From: Brevundimonas sp. PAMC22021
Lineage (GTDB): Bacteria > Pseudomonadota > Alphaproteobacteria > Caulobacterales > Caulobacteraceae
NCBI RefSeq assembly: GCF_019443405.1
Contig: NZ_CP080376.1
Coordinates: forward strand, 1,984,001 to 2,048,000
Reading direction: 5' to 3'
Length of the DNA stretch: 64,000 bases
Shown: positions 16,597-25,212 of the stretch, piece after piece
How positions within the stretch are numbered: position 1 is the stretch's first letter
How the letters are laid out: each line of letters starts with the position of its first letter
Program-made: the position numbers and the translations under genes
The notes under the pieces: generated by a model
What the model was told of the DNA's origin: nothing
Database searches by the model: none
The model's input: the letters and a program-made list of their open reading frames with translations, nothing else

Positions 16597-16676
16597 GGCG
16601 GCGCTCCGTCTCAGGCGAACGGCCCCGCCCGGATGGGACAGGGCCGTCTGGGCAGCTTAGGCTCCGGCTGCGCCTG

Positions 16677-18986
16677 TTAGAAGCGCAGGTTCAGCGTCAG
16701 GCTGGCCGAGCGACCGGGCGCCGGGTCGGCGTGGTGGATGCCGTTGGTGCGCAGGATGTAGCGCTCGTCGCCCACGTTCTGCACGTTCAGCTGAAGCGAC
16801 GCCCGGTCCGTCACGTCGTAAGACGCGAAAGCGTCCACGCGGGTGTATTCGGGCGCATAGATACGGTTGGCGCCGCCGCCCGCCCCGCCCTGGTTGCCGC
16901 CAAAGCTGTCGGACACATAGTAGACGCCGCCGCCGAGCGTCAGCTTGGGCAGCAGACGATAGGTGGTGAACAGGCTGGCCGAATGTTCGGGCGTATTGGC
17001 CAGCGGCAGGCCCTCAAAGGCGTTGGGGACGACCACCGGCGGCGTGCCCGCGGTGGTCACCGCGCCCCGCACCAGCTCGGAGTCCTGCCAGGTGTAGCCG
17101 CCGAACACCTGCCACAGCGGGGTGATGTTGCCGGAAACGCCCAGCTCGATCCCCTGCACCTCGACCTCGCCCGCCTGTTCGAACACGCCGACGTCGACCA
17201 GGATGGCGGCGTTCTTGCGGGTCAGGTGGAAAGCGGCGGCGGACAGCGCCAGGCGGTCGCCGAAGACGTTGGCCTTGGCGCCGATCTCGAAACTTTCGCT
17301 CTCTTCCGGATCAAGAATGGTGTTGGCGAGGTTGCCCGCGCCCTGCCCGTTCGTCGCCGTGTTCTGGTCGCCGGTCGAGACCGTCGGCGGCGTCGAGGAG
17401 GTCGCGTAGGAGACATAAAGGCTGGAGGCCTCGGTGGGCTTGAACACCAGGCCGGCCTGGTAGTTGACGAAATCCCACTTGCGCTTGGGAACCGGCGTGC
17501 CGGTGATCACGCCGGTCCCGGCCGCCTGGGCCAGGTTGGTCCCCTCGGTCTGGTAGCTATCCCAGCGCACGCCGAGGTTCAGCAGGATGCGGTCGGTCAG
17601 CGAAATGCTGTCGAAGGCGTAGGCGCCCACGGTCTGGGTCACCGCGCGGCTGGTCGGTCCGCGGACGATGGTTCCGGTCCAGGGATCGTCGGGGTTTGGC
17701 GCATACAGCGGCGTGCAGTCAAAGCCGGTCAGCGGCGCGGGACACGCCGTGCCGCCGGTGGTCGTGACCGTATAGCCGGCGTTGCGGTTCGTCTCGCGCG
17801 TCAGCTCGAGGCCGACATCGTAGCTGTGTTCGATCCCGCCGGTGGAGACCTTGCCGAACACGTCGGTGACGTTGGCCAGGGTGCGCGCCGGGTTCCAGCG
17901 GTTCTTCAGCCCGCGCTTCATCCACCAGGTGTCGCCGACCAGCACGGCGTTCCCGCCGTCGCCGGGATTGGTGACCACATAGTCGTTCAGGGTGTTGGAC
18001 AGGCGGCTGACGTTGCGGATGGTCACCGCGTCGCTGAACCGGTGGGTCCAGTCAAAGGTGAAGCTGTCCACCCTGTTGTTCAGGAAGTCGCGCGCCTTCA
18101 GGCCATAAAAGGCGCTGTAATCGACATCCAGCACGCCTGACGGATCGGGACGATCGGCTGTGGCGCCGCCGCGCTTGGTGTAGAGCGGGATGCCGTAGTC
18201 GGGCATCTGGTTGCTGTCGAGGTGATAGTAGCTGGCGACCACCGTGCTGTTGGTCCCCAGACCCGCCGCGAACGACAGGGCCGCGCCCCACTTGTCGTAG
18301 TCCACGGCGTTCCGGCCCGCCACGTCGCCCGAGGCGCCCATCAGGTTGAGACGCAGGGCGGCCGTCTCGCCCAGCGGCATGTTGTGATCGACCGTGCCGC
18401 GCAGATAGTCGTCCGTGCCGACGCCCGCCGAGACATTGGTGAAGGCGTTCAGCTTGGGCGACTTTGACGACAGGTTGATGCTGCCGCCGCCGGAGCCGCG
18501 GCCCGAATAGACCGAGTCCGGGCCTCTGATGACCTCGACCTGTTCGAGATTGAAGACCTCGCGTTGCTGGCCGCCGGTGTCGCGCACGCCGTCCACGAAG
18601 ATGTTGTTGCCCGAGGACTGACCCCGGATGAACGGCCGGTCCGCCAGCGGCTGACCGCCCTCGCCCGCGCCGAAGGTGATGCCCGGCGAGGTGCGCAGCA
18701 GGTCCTGCAGCGAGGTGGCGGCGGTCTGTTCGATGATCGCCTGCGGAATCACCGTGATGGAGCGCGGCGTGTCGACCAGCGGCGCAACGTACTCCGGCGA
18801 CTGCGGCGCGGGCCGGCGCACCTGGCCCGTCACGTCGATGGTGCCGAGGTTGGTCGACTGCTGGACCACGTCTGCCGTGACGACGACCTCCGGTTCCTCC
18901 GCCATCGCGGGGGCGGCGCACAGCATGCCGGCGGCGCTGGAGGCGAACAGAAGCGCGCGAAGGGAGGCGGCGCGGGAATCGGACAT
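16677..18986 (-). CDS. TonB-dependent siderophore receptor (Fiu/PiuA type)
   Basis: A 769-residue outer-membrane receptor. The signal peptide ends near PAMAEEPEV; a TonB-box-like segment (EVVVTAD) follows, then the plug (PRSITVIPQAIIEQTAATSL, LLRTSPGITFGAGEGG, FIRGQSSGNNIFVDGVRD) and a 22-strand barrel ending YILRTNG...SASLTLNLRF with a terminal Phe. The plug and the downstream PiuC dioxygenase place it with Fiu/PiuA catecholate receptors; the exact ligand is inferred. A perfect inverted repeat 24 bases before the ATG may be the iron-response operator. Confidence 0.93.
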   Translation of the reverse strand: MSDSRAASLRALLFASSAAGMLCAAPAMAEEPEVVVTADVVQQSTNLGTIDVTGQVRRPAPQSPEYVAPLVDTPRSITVIPQAIIEQTAATSLQDLLRTSPGITFGAGEGGQPLADRPFIRGQSSGNNIFVDGVRDTGGQQREVFNLEQVEVIRGPDSVYSGRGSGGGSINLSSKSPKLNAFTNVSAGVGTDDYLRGTVDHNMPLGETAALRLNLMGASGDVAGRNAVDYDKWGAALSFAAGLGTNSTVVASYYHLDSNQMPDYGIPLYTKRGGATADRPDPSGVLDVDYSAFYGLKARDFLNNRVDSFTFDWTHRFSDAVTIRNVSRLSNTLNDYVVTNPGDGGNAVLVGDTWWMKRGLKNRWNPARTLANVTDVFGKVSTGGIEHSYDVGLELTRETNRNAGYTVTTTGGTACPAPLTGFDCTPLYAPNPDDPWTGTIVRGPTSRAVTQTVGAYAFDSISLTDRILLNLGVRWDSYQTEGTNLAQAAGTGVITGTPVPKRKWDFVNYQAGLVFKPTEASSLYVSYATSSTPPTVSTGDQNTATNGQGAGNLANTILDPEESESFEIGAKANVFGDRLALSAAAFHLTRKNAAILVDVGVFEQAGEVEVQGIELGVSGNITPLWQVFGGYTWQDSELVRGAVTTAGTPPVVVPNAFEGLPLANTPEHSASLFTTYRLLPKLTLGGGVYYVSDSFGGNQGGAGGGANRIYAPEYTRVDAFASYDVTDRASLQLNVQNVGDERYILRTNGIHHADPAPGRSASLTLNLRF

Positions 18987-19009
18987 TGCGGCAGGACCTT
19001 GGCTGCGAG

Positions 19010-19028
19010 ATTGCGATGCGGTCGCAAT
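19010..19028 (-). promoter_or_regulatory. perfect palindrome before the siderophore receptor
   Basis: ATTGCGA, five bases, TCGCAAT: a perfect 7+7 inverted repeat at 19010-19028, 24 bases upstream of the receptor ATG. A related TTGCGAT occurs again at 19074. Position and symmetry suit a repressor operator such as Fur, but the sequence is not a standard Fur box, so the regulator is unknown. Confidence 0.5.
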
Positions 19029-19103
19029 ATCACCACCCCCTATCGACGCAATAGCTTCTGCGAATAAATCTCAGTTGCGATGCTGAATGGTCACGCTTGC
19101 AGC

Positions 19104-20309
19104 TTAGGCGGCGACGGACTTCATCGAGACGCTGGGGTCGGCGAGACGTGCAGGATCGACGGCCGCGTGCTTTCCGATCAACTGCTTGCCCGCCATGAAT
19201 TCCGGCGGGGCGTTGACGGCCTCGACGCAGACGATGCGCGCGCCCGACAGGTGGAAGACGGCGAAGGTGGATGTGCCCGGATCGCCGCGCACGATCTGCC
19301 GATCGGCGTTCAGGGGCAGGCCGGCGATCTGCAGCTTGAGATCATACTGGTCCGACCAGAACCAGGGCGCCTCCGGCGCCGGTGCAGGCCGCCCGACGAT
19401 GGCGGCGGCGGCCTGTTTGGCCTGCTCCAGGGCGTTGGGCACGCTTTCCAGCCGCCAGGACACGCCGCCCAGCGCCGGGATCGGCCGCCTCGTCATGTCG
19501 CCGATGGCGAAGATGGCCGGATCGGTCGTCCTCGCCTGTTCGTCCACCACCACGCCGTTATCGCAGGCGAGCCCCGCCGAGATCGCCAGCGCATCGCAGG
19601 CGACGGCGCCGATCCCGATCAGCACCGCATCGGCCGCGATCTCCGATCCGTCCGCCAGCGTGACCCCGTGTGACGCGACCGCCGTCACCTCGACCCCCGT
19701 CCGGATGTCGACGCCCTCGGCGCGGTGACGGGCGGTGAAGAAATCCGACAGGGTCTGCGACGCGACGCGTGCCAGCACGCGCGGCTCGCGCTCGATCACC
19801 ACGGCCTGCGCGCCCAACGCACGCGCCGAGGCCGCCGCCTCCAGCCCCACATAGCCGCCCCCGACCACGGCCAGCCGCTTGCCGGGCCCCAGCACGGCCT
19901 TCAGCCGCTCGGCGTCCCGCAGCGTGCGCAGTTCCAGAAGCTCGGGATGGTCGCCGCCCGGCACAGGCAGCTTTCGCGCGGTGGAACCTGTCGCCAGGAT
20001 CAGGATGTCGTAGGCCTCACGCGCGCCGTCGGCGAAGGCCACGGACTTGGCCTCGGCGTCGATAGACACGGCGGTGACCGACCGGCGGAAGTCGATGCGA
20101 TGCTCGGCGTAGAAGCTCTCCGGGCGCAGCAGCAGGGCGTCGAGGTCCGCTTCGCCCTTTAGCCAGGCCTTCGACAGGGGCGGGCGCTGGTACGGAGGCG
20201 CGGCCTCTTCGCCGGCCAGCACGATGTCGCCTTCCAAGCCATACTGCCTGAGAAAGGCGGCGGCCGATCCGCCCGCATGGCCCGCGCCGATGATCACAAC
20301 CTTGGTCAT
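19104..20309 (-). CDS. FAD-dependent ferredoxin/rubredoxin-type reductase
   Basis: A 401-residue pyridine-nucleotide flavoprotein. MTKVVIIGAGHAGGSAA is the FAD dinucleotide fold, LAVVGGGYVGLEAAASA the NAD(P) fold, and ATDPAIFAIGD-like text (TTDPAIFAIGDMTRR) the second FAD contact; the C-terminal domain (WFWSDQYDLKLQIAGL) is of ferredoxin-reductase type as in CamA, ThcD and BphA4. The start at 20309 is chosen because the dinucleotide fold begins there; the open frame to 20474 is repeat sequence. No ferredoxin or P450 gene is adjacent, so the electron acceptor is unknown. It starts 118 bases upstream of the receptor gene. Confidence 0.9.
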   Translation of the reverse strand: MTKVVIIGAGHAGGSAAAFLRQYGLEGDIVLAGEEAAPPYQRPPLSKAWLKGEADLDALLLRPESFYAEHRIDFRRSVTAVSIDAEAKSVAFADGAREAYDILILATGSTARKLPVPGGDHPELLELRTLRDAERLKAVLGPGKRLAVVGGGYVGLEAAASARALGAQAVVIEREPRVLARVASQTLSDFFTARHRAEGVDIRTGVEVTAVASHGVTLADGSEIAADAVLIGIGAVACDALAISAGLACDNGVVVDEQARTTDPAIFAIGDMTRRPIPALGGVSWRLESVPNALEQAKQAAAAIVGRPAPAPEAPWFWSDQYDLKLQIAGLPLNADRQIVRGDPGTSTFAVFHLSGARIVCVEAVNAPPEFMAGKQLIGKHAAVDPARLADPSVSMKSVAA

Positions 20310-20350
20310 GAGCGGTAGATAGAGCGGCGGGTGGCGGGTGGCGAGCGCCT

Positions 20351-20492
20351 TCTCCTCCCTGTTCACGTAGCGAATGGGGAGGTGGATCGACGGCGCAGCC
20401 GGCGAGACGGAGGGGTTCTTTGTGTCGGACGCAACCCCTCCGTCATGAGGCTTCGCCTCACGCCACCTCCCCATCGCCGGTGGGGAGGAGAG
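20351..20492. repeat. palindromic intergenic repeat, type A full unit
   Basis: Two inverted halves: TCTCCTCCCTG...GGGGAGGTGGATCGACGG, then GGCGAGACGGAGGGGTT, a short centre, then AACCCCTCCGTC, GAGGCTTCGCCTCACGCCACC and TCCCCATCGCCGGTGGGGAGGAGA. It separates the divergent reductase and yerC promoters and ends 19 bases before the yerC -35 element. Confidence 0.8.
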
Positions 20493-20510
20493 TTGTCCCG
20501 CAACTCGCCC

Positions 20511-20543
20511 TTGACCGTTCCATTGTTACAGCATAATGGAACA
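20511..20543 (+). promoter_or_regulatory. his operon promoter with embedded 8+8 inverted-repeat operator
   Basis: TTGACC (20511-20516) and CATAAT (20532-20537) fit -35 and -10 elements. GTTCCATT at 20517-20524 and AATGGAAC at 20535-20542 form a perfect 8+8 inverted repeat with a 10-base spacer that spans the promoter core. A TrpR-family dimer, such as the product of the first gene, could bind here and block RNA polymerase. Transcription would begin about 20543-20545. Confidence 0.6.
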
Positions 20544-20547
20544 CGCT

Positions 20548-20832
20548 ATGCCGTCCTCCCCCGCCCGCGCAGCCCTGTACGACGCCATCCTGTCGCTGAA
20601 GACGCGTCAGGAGGTGGAGGCGTTCATGGCTGACCTGTGCACGCCGGCCGAGCTGCGCGCCTTTGGCGAGCGGTGGCAGGTGGCGCGGCTGCTGGATGAC
20701 GGCGGCAAGTCCTATCGCGAGATCGCCGCCGAGGCGCACGCCAGCCCGACAACCGTGGTGCGCGTCGCGCGTTACCTGAAAGACATGCCGCATCAGGGCT
20801 ATCGCCTGGCGCTGGACCGGCTGAAAGCCTGA
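20548..20832 (+). CDS. YerC/YecD-type TrpR-family regulator, probable his repressor
   Basis: A 94-residue DNA-binding protein of the TrpR superfamily: helices with VEAFMADLCTPAELRAFGERW, then a helix-turn-helix GKSYREIAAEAHASPTTVVRV. It is the first gene of the his operon, 12 bases before hisG, and the inverted repeat in its own promoter suits autoregulation by a TrpR-type dimer. I recall such regulators being called HisR in alphaproteobacterial regulon reconstructions; that is from memory. An ATG at 20536 is also in frame, but it lies inside the -10/operator region, so the ATG at 20548 is preferred and the mRNA would have almost no leader. Confidence 0.85.
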   Translation: MPSSPARAALYDAILSLKTRQEVEAFMADLCTPAELRAFGERWQVARLLDDGGKSYREIAAEAHASPTTVVRVARYLKDMPHQGYRLALDRLKA

Positions 20833-20844
20833 GAGTTTCGTGAA

Positions 20845-21726
20845 ATGAGCACTGTTCAGGGACGGCTTCGCATCGCCGTCCAGAAATCCGGCCGTCTGGC
20901 CGACCGCAGCCTCGACCTGATCCGCGACGCGGGCCTGAAGTGGGTCAAGGGGCACAACGACCTGCTGTACCGGGTGGAGAACTATCCCATCGACCTGCTG
21001 CGCGTGCGCGACGACGACATACCGACCTTTGTCGCCGACGGCGTCTGCGACCTGGGCATCGTCGGCGAGAACGTGCTGGAGGAAGGGCGCAACGGCGGAC
21101 GCGACGCGGAGATCGTCATGCCGCTGGGCTTCGGGCGCTGCACGCTGAAGATCGCGACGCCGCCGAGCTTGGCGTACGAGGGTCCGGGATCGTTGGAAGG
21201 CCTGCGGATCGCCACCTCCTATCCCGCCATCCTGCGCCGGTTCCTGGAAGACAACGGGGTGGGGGCCGACATCGTCACCATGCGCGGTGCGGTGGAGGTG
21301 GCGCCTCGGCTGAAGCTGGCGGCGGCCATCTGCGACCTGGTTTCGACCGGCGCGACGCTGGAGGCCAATGGCCTCCAGGCCAAGGACACGGTGCTGGAAA
21401 GCCAGGCGGTGCTGATCCGCTCGCCTGTCGCGCCCGAGCCCGAGCTGACCGAACTGCTGGACAGCGTGATCGAGCGGATGAGCGGTGTGGTGTCCTCGCA
21501 AGGCGCCAAATATGTGATGCTGAACGCGCCGGTGGCGGCGCTGGACCAGATCACCGCGCTGTTGCCGGGCGCCGGATCGCCCACGGTGATGCAGCTGTCC
21601 GGGCGCCAGGATGCGGTCGCCGTCCACGCCGTCTGTCAGGAGGCGGTGTTCTGGGAAACGCTGGAGAAGCTGAAGGCCGCCGGCGCCTCGGCCATCCTGG
21701 TCCTGCCCATCGAGAAGATGATGTGA
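20845..21726 (+). CDS. hisG: ATP phosphoribosyltransferase, long form
   Basis: First enzyme of histidine synthesis, joining ATP and PRPP to phosphoribosyl-ATP. The 293 residues contain LRIAVQKSGRLADRSLDLI, the PRPP loop region DLVSTGATLEANGL and a C-terminal regulatory ACT-like domain ([20 protein letters not shown], through AILVLPIEKMM), as in hexameric long-form HisG that is feedback-inhibited by histidine. HisZ is therefore not needed. The stop overlaps the hisD ATG by one base (TGATG). Confidence 0.96.
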   Translation: MSTVQGRLRIAVQKSGRLADRSLDLIRDAGLKWVKGHNDLLYRVENYPIDLLRVRDDDIPTFVADGVCDLGIVGENVLEEGRNGGRDAEIVMPLGFGRCTLKIATPPSLAYEGPGSLEGLRIATSYPAILRRFLEDNGVGADIVTMRGAVEVAPRLKLAAAICDLVSTGATLEANGLQAKDTVLESQAVLIRSPVAPEPELTELLDSVIERMSGVVSSQGAKYVMLNAPVAALDQITALLPGAGSPTVMQLSGRQDAVAVHAVCQEAVFWETLEKLKAAGASAILVLPIEKMM

Positions 21727-23033
21727 TGAAGCGCATCGACTGGACCAGCCTGGACGCGGCCGGACGCCGCGAGGCCCTTGCCCGCCCCGCGCGGCGCACG
21801 GCCGGCGATGTGACCGACGCCGTGCGCCGCATCATGGACGACGTGCAGGCGCGCGGCGGCGCGGCGGTGATGGAATGGGCGGTGAAGCTGGACGGCCACG
21901 CGCCGCGGCGCATCGCCATCACGCCGCAAGCGGTGGCCGAGGCGCGCAACGCCCTACCGCCTGCCGACACCCGCGCCATCCGCATGGCGGCCGAGAACGT
22001 GCGCCTGTTCCACCAGGCGACCAAGCCGGAGGACACGCCGTTCGTGGAGACGACGCCCGGCGTGCGGTCCCGGCTGGCGTGGCGGCCGATCGAGCGGGCT
22101 GGCCTTTACGTTCCCGGCGGCTCGGCCCCCCTGTTCTCGTCGCTGCTGATGCTGGCGATCCCGGCCCAGGCGGCCGGCGTGACCGAGCGAGTGGCGGTGA
22201 CCCCGCCGTCCAAGGATTGCGGCGTTCACCCGGCCATGATCCTGGCGGCGGCCGAAAGCGGGCTGGACGCCCTGTGGCTACTGGGCGGGGCCCAAGCCAT
22301 CGCGGCGCTGACCTTCGGCTGCGAGCTGGACGACGGCGTCATCGAGCCTTGCGACAAGCTGTTCGGCCCCGGCAACGCCTATGTGGCCGAGGCCAAGAAG
22401 CAGGCGACGGCGCTGCCGGGCGGACCGGCCGTGGACATGCCGGCGGGACCGTCGGAGCTGATGGTCATCGTCGATCGCGACGCCGCGCCCGAAATCGCCG
22501 CCGCCGACCTGCTGAGCCAGGCCGAGCACGACGCGGACGCCCAGGTGATCCTGGTCTCCACCAGCCGCGCGACCATCGACTATATCCTGACGGAGGTGGA
22601 GGCGCAGGTCTCGACCCTGCCGCGCGAGGCCATCGCGCGGGCGTCACTGGAAGAGGCGCGGGCGGTGCTTGTCCGCGACCTGGACGCCGCCTGCGAAATC
22701 GCCAACCTGTACGGCCCCGAACACCTGGCGCTTCAGGTCGATGATCCGGAGGCGCTGATCCCGTCGATCCGGGCGGCCGGCGCCGTGTTCGTGGGGCGGC
22801 ACGCGGCGGAAACGCTGGGCGACTACGCCGCCGGCCCCAGCCACGTCCTGCCGACCGACGGCGGCGCGCGAACGCTGGGCGGGGTCACGACCGCCAGCTT
22901 CATGACGTCTATGTCGGTGCAGATGGTGACCGACGAGGGCGCGCGGGCGCTGGCCCCGATCGCGGCGCGCCTCGCGCGGCTGGAGGGGCTGGAGGCCCAC
23001 GCCCGGGCGGCGGATCTGAGGGCGGCAGGATGA
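21726..23033 (+). CDS. hisD: histidinol dehydrogenase
   Basis: Catalyses the last two oxidations, histidinol to histidine, with NAD+ and zinc. The 435-residue chain shows GLYVPGGSAPLFSSLLM, the IEPCDKLFGPGNAYVAEAKK segment, zinc-site residues in LLSQAEHDADAQ and AAGPSHVLPTDG, and the catalytic Glu-His pair in NLYGPEHLAL. The frame is open upstream within hisG, but the ATG at 21726 gives the standard N terminus (MKRIDWTSLD). A type B repeat begins 27 bases after its stop. Confidence 0.96.
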   Translation: MKRIDWTSLDAAGRREALARPARRTAGDVTDAVRRIMDDVQARGGAAVMEWAVKLDGHAPRRIAITPQAVAEARNALPPADTRAIRMAAENVRLFHQATKPEDTPFVETTPGVRSRLAWRPIERAGLYVPGGSAPLFSSLLMLAIPAQAAGVTERVAVTPPSKDCGVHPAMILAAAESGLDALWLLGGAQAIAALTFGCELDDGVIEPCDKLFGPGNAYVAEAKKQATALPGGPAVDMPAGPSELMVIVDRDAAPEIAAADLLSQAEHDADAQVILVSTSRATIDYILTEVEAQVSTLPREAIARASLEEARAVLVRDLDAACEIANLYGPEHLALQVDDPEALIPSIRAAGAVFVGRHAAETLGDYAAGPSHVLPTDGGARTLGGVTTASFMTSMSVQMVTDEGARALAPIAARLARLEGLEAHARAADLRAAG

Positions 23034-23060
23034 TGGTCTTGAGCAGCATGCAGGGACCGG

Positions 23061-23168
23061 CCCCCTCCACCGCCTGCGGCGGTCCCCCTCCCCCAAGGGG
23101 GGAGGAATGCAGGCCCAAAATCCTCCCCCCTGGGGGAGGGGGACCATGCGAAGCATGGTGGAGGGGGA
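23061..23168. repeat. palindromic intergenic repeat, type B, inside the his operon
   Basis: CCCCCTCCACCGCCTGCGGCGG, TCCCCCTCCCCCAAGGGGGGAGGA, centre, TCCTCCCCCCTGGGGGAGGG and CATGCGAAGCATGGTGGAGGGGG. It separates hisD from the aminotransferase-like reading frame. Its last bases (GGAGGGGGAG) stand 9 bases before the ATG at 23178 and can serve as a Shine-Dalgarno. Confidence 0.8.
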
Positions 23169-23177
23169 GCGCGCTCG

Positions 23178-24046
23178 ATGACCCTGCCCGCACCCTTTGC
23201 GCCGTTGGTGTCCGGCGGCGACGGCCTGGAAAAATACCCGGACGAGGCATCCGCTCTGCGCGCGCGCATGGCCGAAATCTATCGCGTGGCGCCCGGGCAG
23301 GTGCTGCTGGTGCGCGGTCTGACGCATGGGCTGGAGCTCGTCTGGCGTCTGGCGGCGCGGGACGGCGGATCGGTGCAGGCGCCCGCGGGCGAGCCGTTCG
23401 GCTGGCTGTCGACCGTCTATCCGGCGCGCGGCGACACCATCGCCACCGTGATCCGCGCCTTGGGCTCGCTGGAGGCGGTGACGGAAATGGCGCAGCGGGT
23501 CGCGCCCGCCCTGCTGGTCGTGGACGAAGGTCTGATCGAGTTTTCGGACGCGGGTTCGGCCGTCGCCCTGATCGCCGAGCAGCCGAACCTGGTGGTGCTG
23601 CGCAGTCTGTCGCTGGCCTATGGCCTGGCGGGGCGCGCGTCGGGGCGGCGGTCGCCCAGCCGGAGACCCTGGCGCGGCTGGCCGGCGTGCTCGAGCCCTA
23701 CGCCCTGCCCGAGCCGCTCGTGCGACTGGCGATGCAGGCGCTGGATCCGTCGCGGATGCTGGAGACGCAAGCGCGGATCGGGGCCGTGCGCGCCGAGCGC
23801 GAGCGGCTGTCGCGCGAGATCGGCCGGATCATGCCGGTGGAGCCGGGCGTCGGTCCCATCCTGGTGGCGCGTCCTGAGGATGCAGCGGCCGTGCTGGCCG
23901 ACCTCAAGGCCTATGGCGTCGAGGCCGATCTGACCGGCGACCGGCTGCGGCTGCCGGTGTCGCTGAAGACGGACGCCAACGACCGGCTGCTTGCGGCGCT
24001 GGGACTGGCGGGCTCGAATCGGCGCACCGCCCGCACCGGACAGGCC
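23178..24046 (+). pseudogene. degenerate HisC-like aminotransferase domain, frameshifted, joined to HisB
   Basis: The first 153 codons and, after a change of frame near 23630-23633, a further 135 codons together match the histidinol-phosphate aminotransferase fold: EKYPDEASALRARMAEIY at the N terminus, ALLVVDEGLIEFSDA, AEQPNLVVLRSLSLAYGLAG and a small C-terminal domain. In active HisC the last motif reads RTFSKAxGLAG; here the PLP Lys is Leu (SLSLAYGLAG). The asparagine-rich NPNNPTG loop is also missing. One extra G in the run at 23630-23633 would restore a single frame that continues into HisB with no stop (474 residues). So this is either a decayed gene or a lysine-less domain with a sequencing error. 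Confidence 0.65.
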
Positions 24047-24601
24047 GTGCGCGACACCAAGGAGACGCGCATCGTCTGCGCCGTCGATCTGGACGCCGCG
24101 GGGCCGGTGGCGATCCACACCGGTGTCGGCTTCTACGACCACATGCTGGAGCAGATCGCGGCGCACGGCGGATTCTCGCTACGGCTGTCGTGCGAAGGCG
24201 ATCTGCACACCGACCCGCACCACACGATCGAGGACAGCGCCATCGCACTCGGCCAGGCGCTGAAGCAGGCGCTGGGCGAGCGCAAGGGCATCGCGCGCTA
24301 CGGCTTTGTCCTGCCGATGGACGAGGCGGAGGCGAAGGTTTCGATCGACCTGTCGGGACGGCCCTATCCGGTGTTCGAGGGCGCGTTCGAAACGCCCTAC
24401 ATCGGCGACTATCGCACCGACCTGACGGCGCATGTGTTCCGTTCGCTGGCCGAGGCCATGGGCGCGGCGGTGCACATCTCGGTCACGGGCCAGGACGACC
24501 ACCACAAGACGGAGGCCTGCTACAAGGGCTTCGGCCGCGCGCTGCGTCAGGCGATCCGGGTGGAGGGCGATGCGGTGCCGTCCACAAAGGGGGTGCTGTG
24601 A
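24047..24601 (+). CDS. hisB: imidazoleglycerol-phosphate dehydratase (HisB), start uncertain
   Basis: Dehydrates imidazoleglycerol phosphate to imidazoleacetol phosphate with two Mn ions. The family domain begins near TKETRI and holds HTGVGFYDHMLEQIAAHGG, the metal motifs HTDPHHTIEDSAI and DDHHKTEACYKGFGRALR. The GTG at 24047 is the nearest in-frame start to the normal N terminus, but no good ribosome site precedes it. The frame is open well upstream through the aminotransferase-like part, so HisB may really be the C-terminal half of a fusion. There is no HisN phosphatase domain, unlike E. coli. It overlaps hisH by GTGA. Confidence 0.85.
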   Translation: MRDTKETRIVCAVDLDAAGPVAIHTGVGFYDHMLEQIAAHGGFSLRLSCEGDLHTDPHHTIEDSAIALGQALKQALGERKGIARYGFVLPMDEAEAKVSIDLSGRPYPVFEGAFETPYIGDYRTDLTAHVFRSLAEAMGAAVHISVTGQDDHHKTEACYKGFGRALRQAIRVEGDAVPSTKGVL

Positions 24602-25212
24602 AGGAGGTCACGGTGATCGCCTACGGCGCTGGCAACGTCGCCTCGGTGCAGTTCGCGCTGGAGCGGCTGGGCGCGCGGGTGCGGCTGACGGACGAGGCGG
24701 CGGCCGTGGCGGAAGCCGAGCGGCTGATCCTGCCGGGCGTGGGCGCGGCCGCCTACGCCATGACGCGTCTGCGGGAGCTGGGCCTGGTGGAGGCGGTCCG
24801 GGCATTCGAGCGGCCGCTGCTCGGCGTCTGCCTTGGGCAGCAGCTGCTGTTCGAGCGTAGCGAGGAAGGCGCGGGCGGCGACCTGCTGGGCTTTATCCCG
24901 GGGGCGGTGACGCGGCTGGAGCCGGGCTCCGCCCTGCCCGTTCCGCACATGGGCTGGAGCCGGCTGGAGCGGGTGCGTGACGATCCGCTGCTGGAGGGGA
25001 TCGGCGCCGACGACTACGCCTATTTCGTGCATGGCTACGTCTGTCCGGACGGCCCTGCGACGTTGGCGCGCGCCGATTACGGAGGAACGGTGCCGGCCGT
25101 CGTGCGTAAAGAGAACCGTTGGGGTTGCCAATTCCATCCGGAGCGTTCAGCCAAGGCGGGCGCTCGAATCCTCAACAACTTCATCGAACTGCCCGAGACC
25201 CCTGCATGCTGA
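24598..25212 (+). CDS. hisH: imidazole glycerol phosphate synthase, glutamine amidotransferase subunit
   Basis: HisH supplies ammonia from glutamine to HisF. The 204-residue class I amidotransferase shows the nucleophile elbow GVCLGQQLLF (Cys 78), HMGWSRL, AYFVHGYVC and the His-Glu pair in CQFHPERSAKAG. The GTG start at 24598 overlaps the hisB stop (GTGA) and is preceded by AAAGGGGG. Its last seven bases overlap hisA. Confidence 0.95.
   Translation: MKEVTVIAYGAGNVASVQFALERLGARVRLTDEAAAVAEAERLILPGVGAAAYAMTRLRELGLVEAVRAFERPLLGVCLGQQLLFERSEEGAGGDLLGFIPGAVTRLEPGSALPVPHMGWSRLERVRDDPLLEGIGADDYAYFVHGYVCPDGPATLARADYGGTVPAVVRKENRWGCQFHPERSAKAGARILNNFIELPETPAC

Noticed and set aside
16619..16647. ACGGCCC/GGGCCGT stem between the siderophore receptor and piuC as a true terminator
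   Set aside because: No T tract follows on either strand; at most it may weaken read-through, so it is mentioned only with piuC.
23030..23630. Start of the hisB frame at 23030 overlapping the hisD stop by ATGA
   Set aside because: It looks like a coupled start, but its first 200 codons read repeat sequence and the wrong frame of the aminotransferase-like domain, so it is probably fortuitous.
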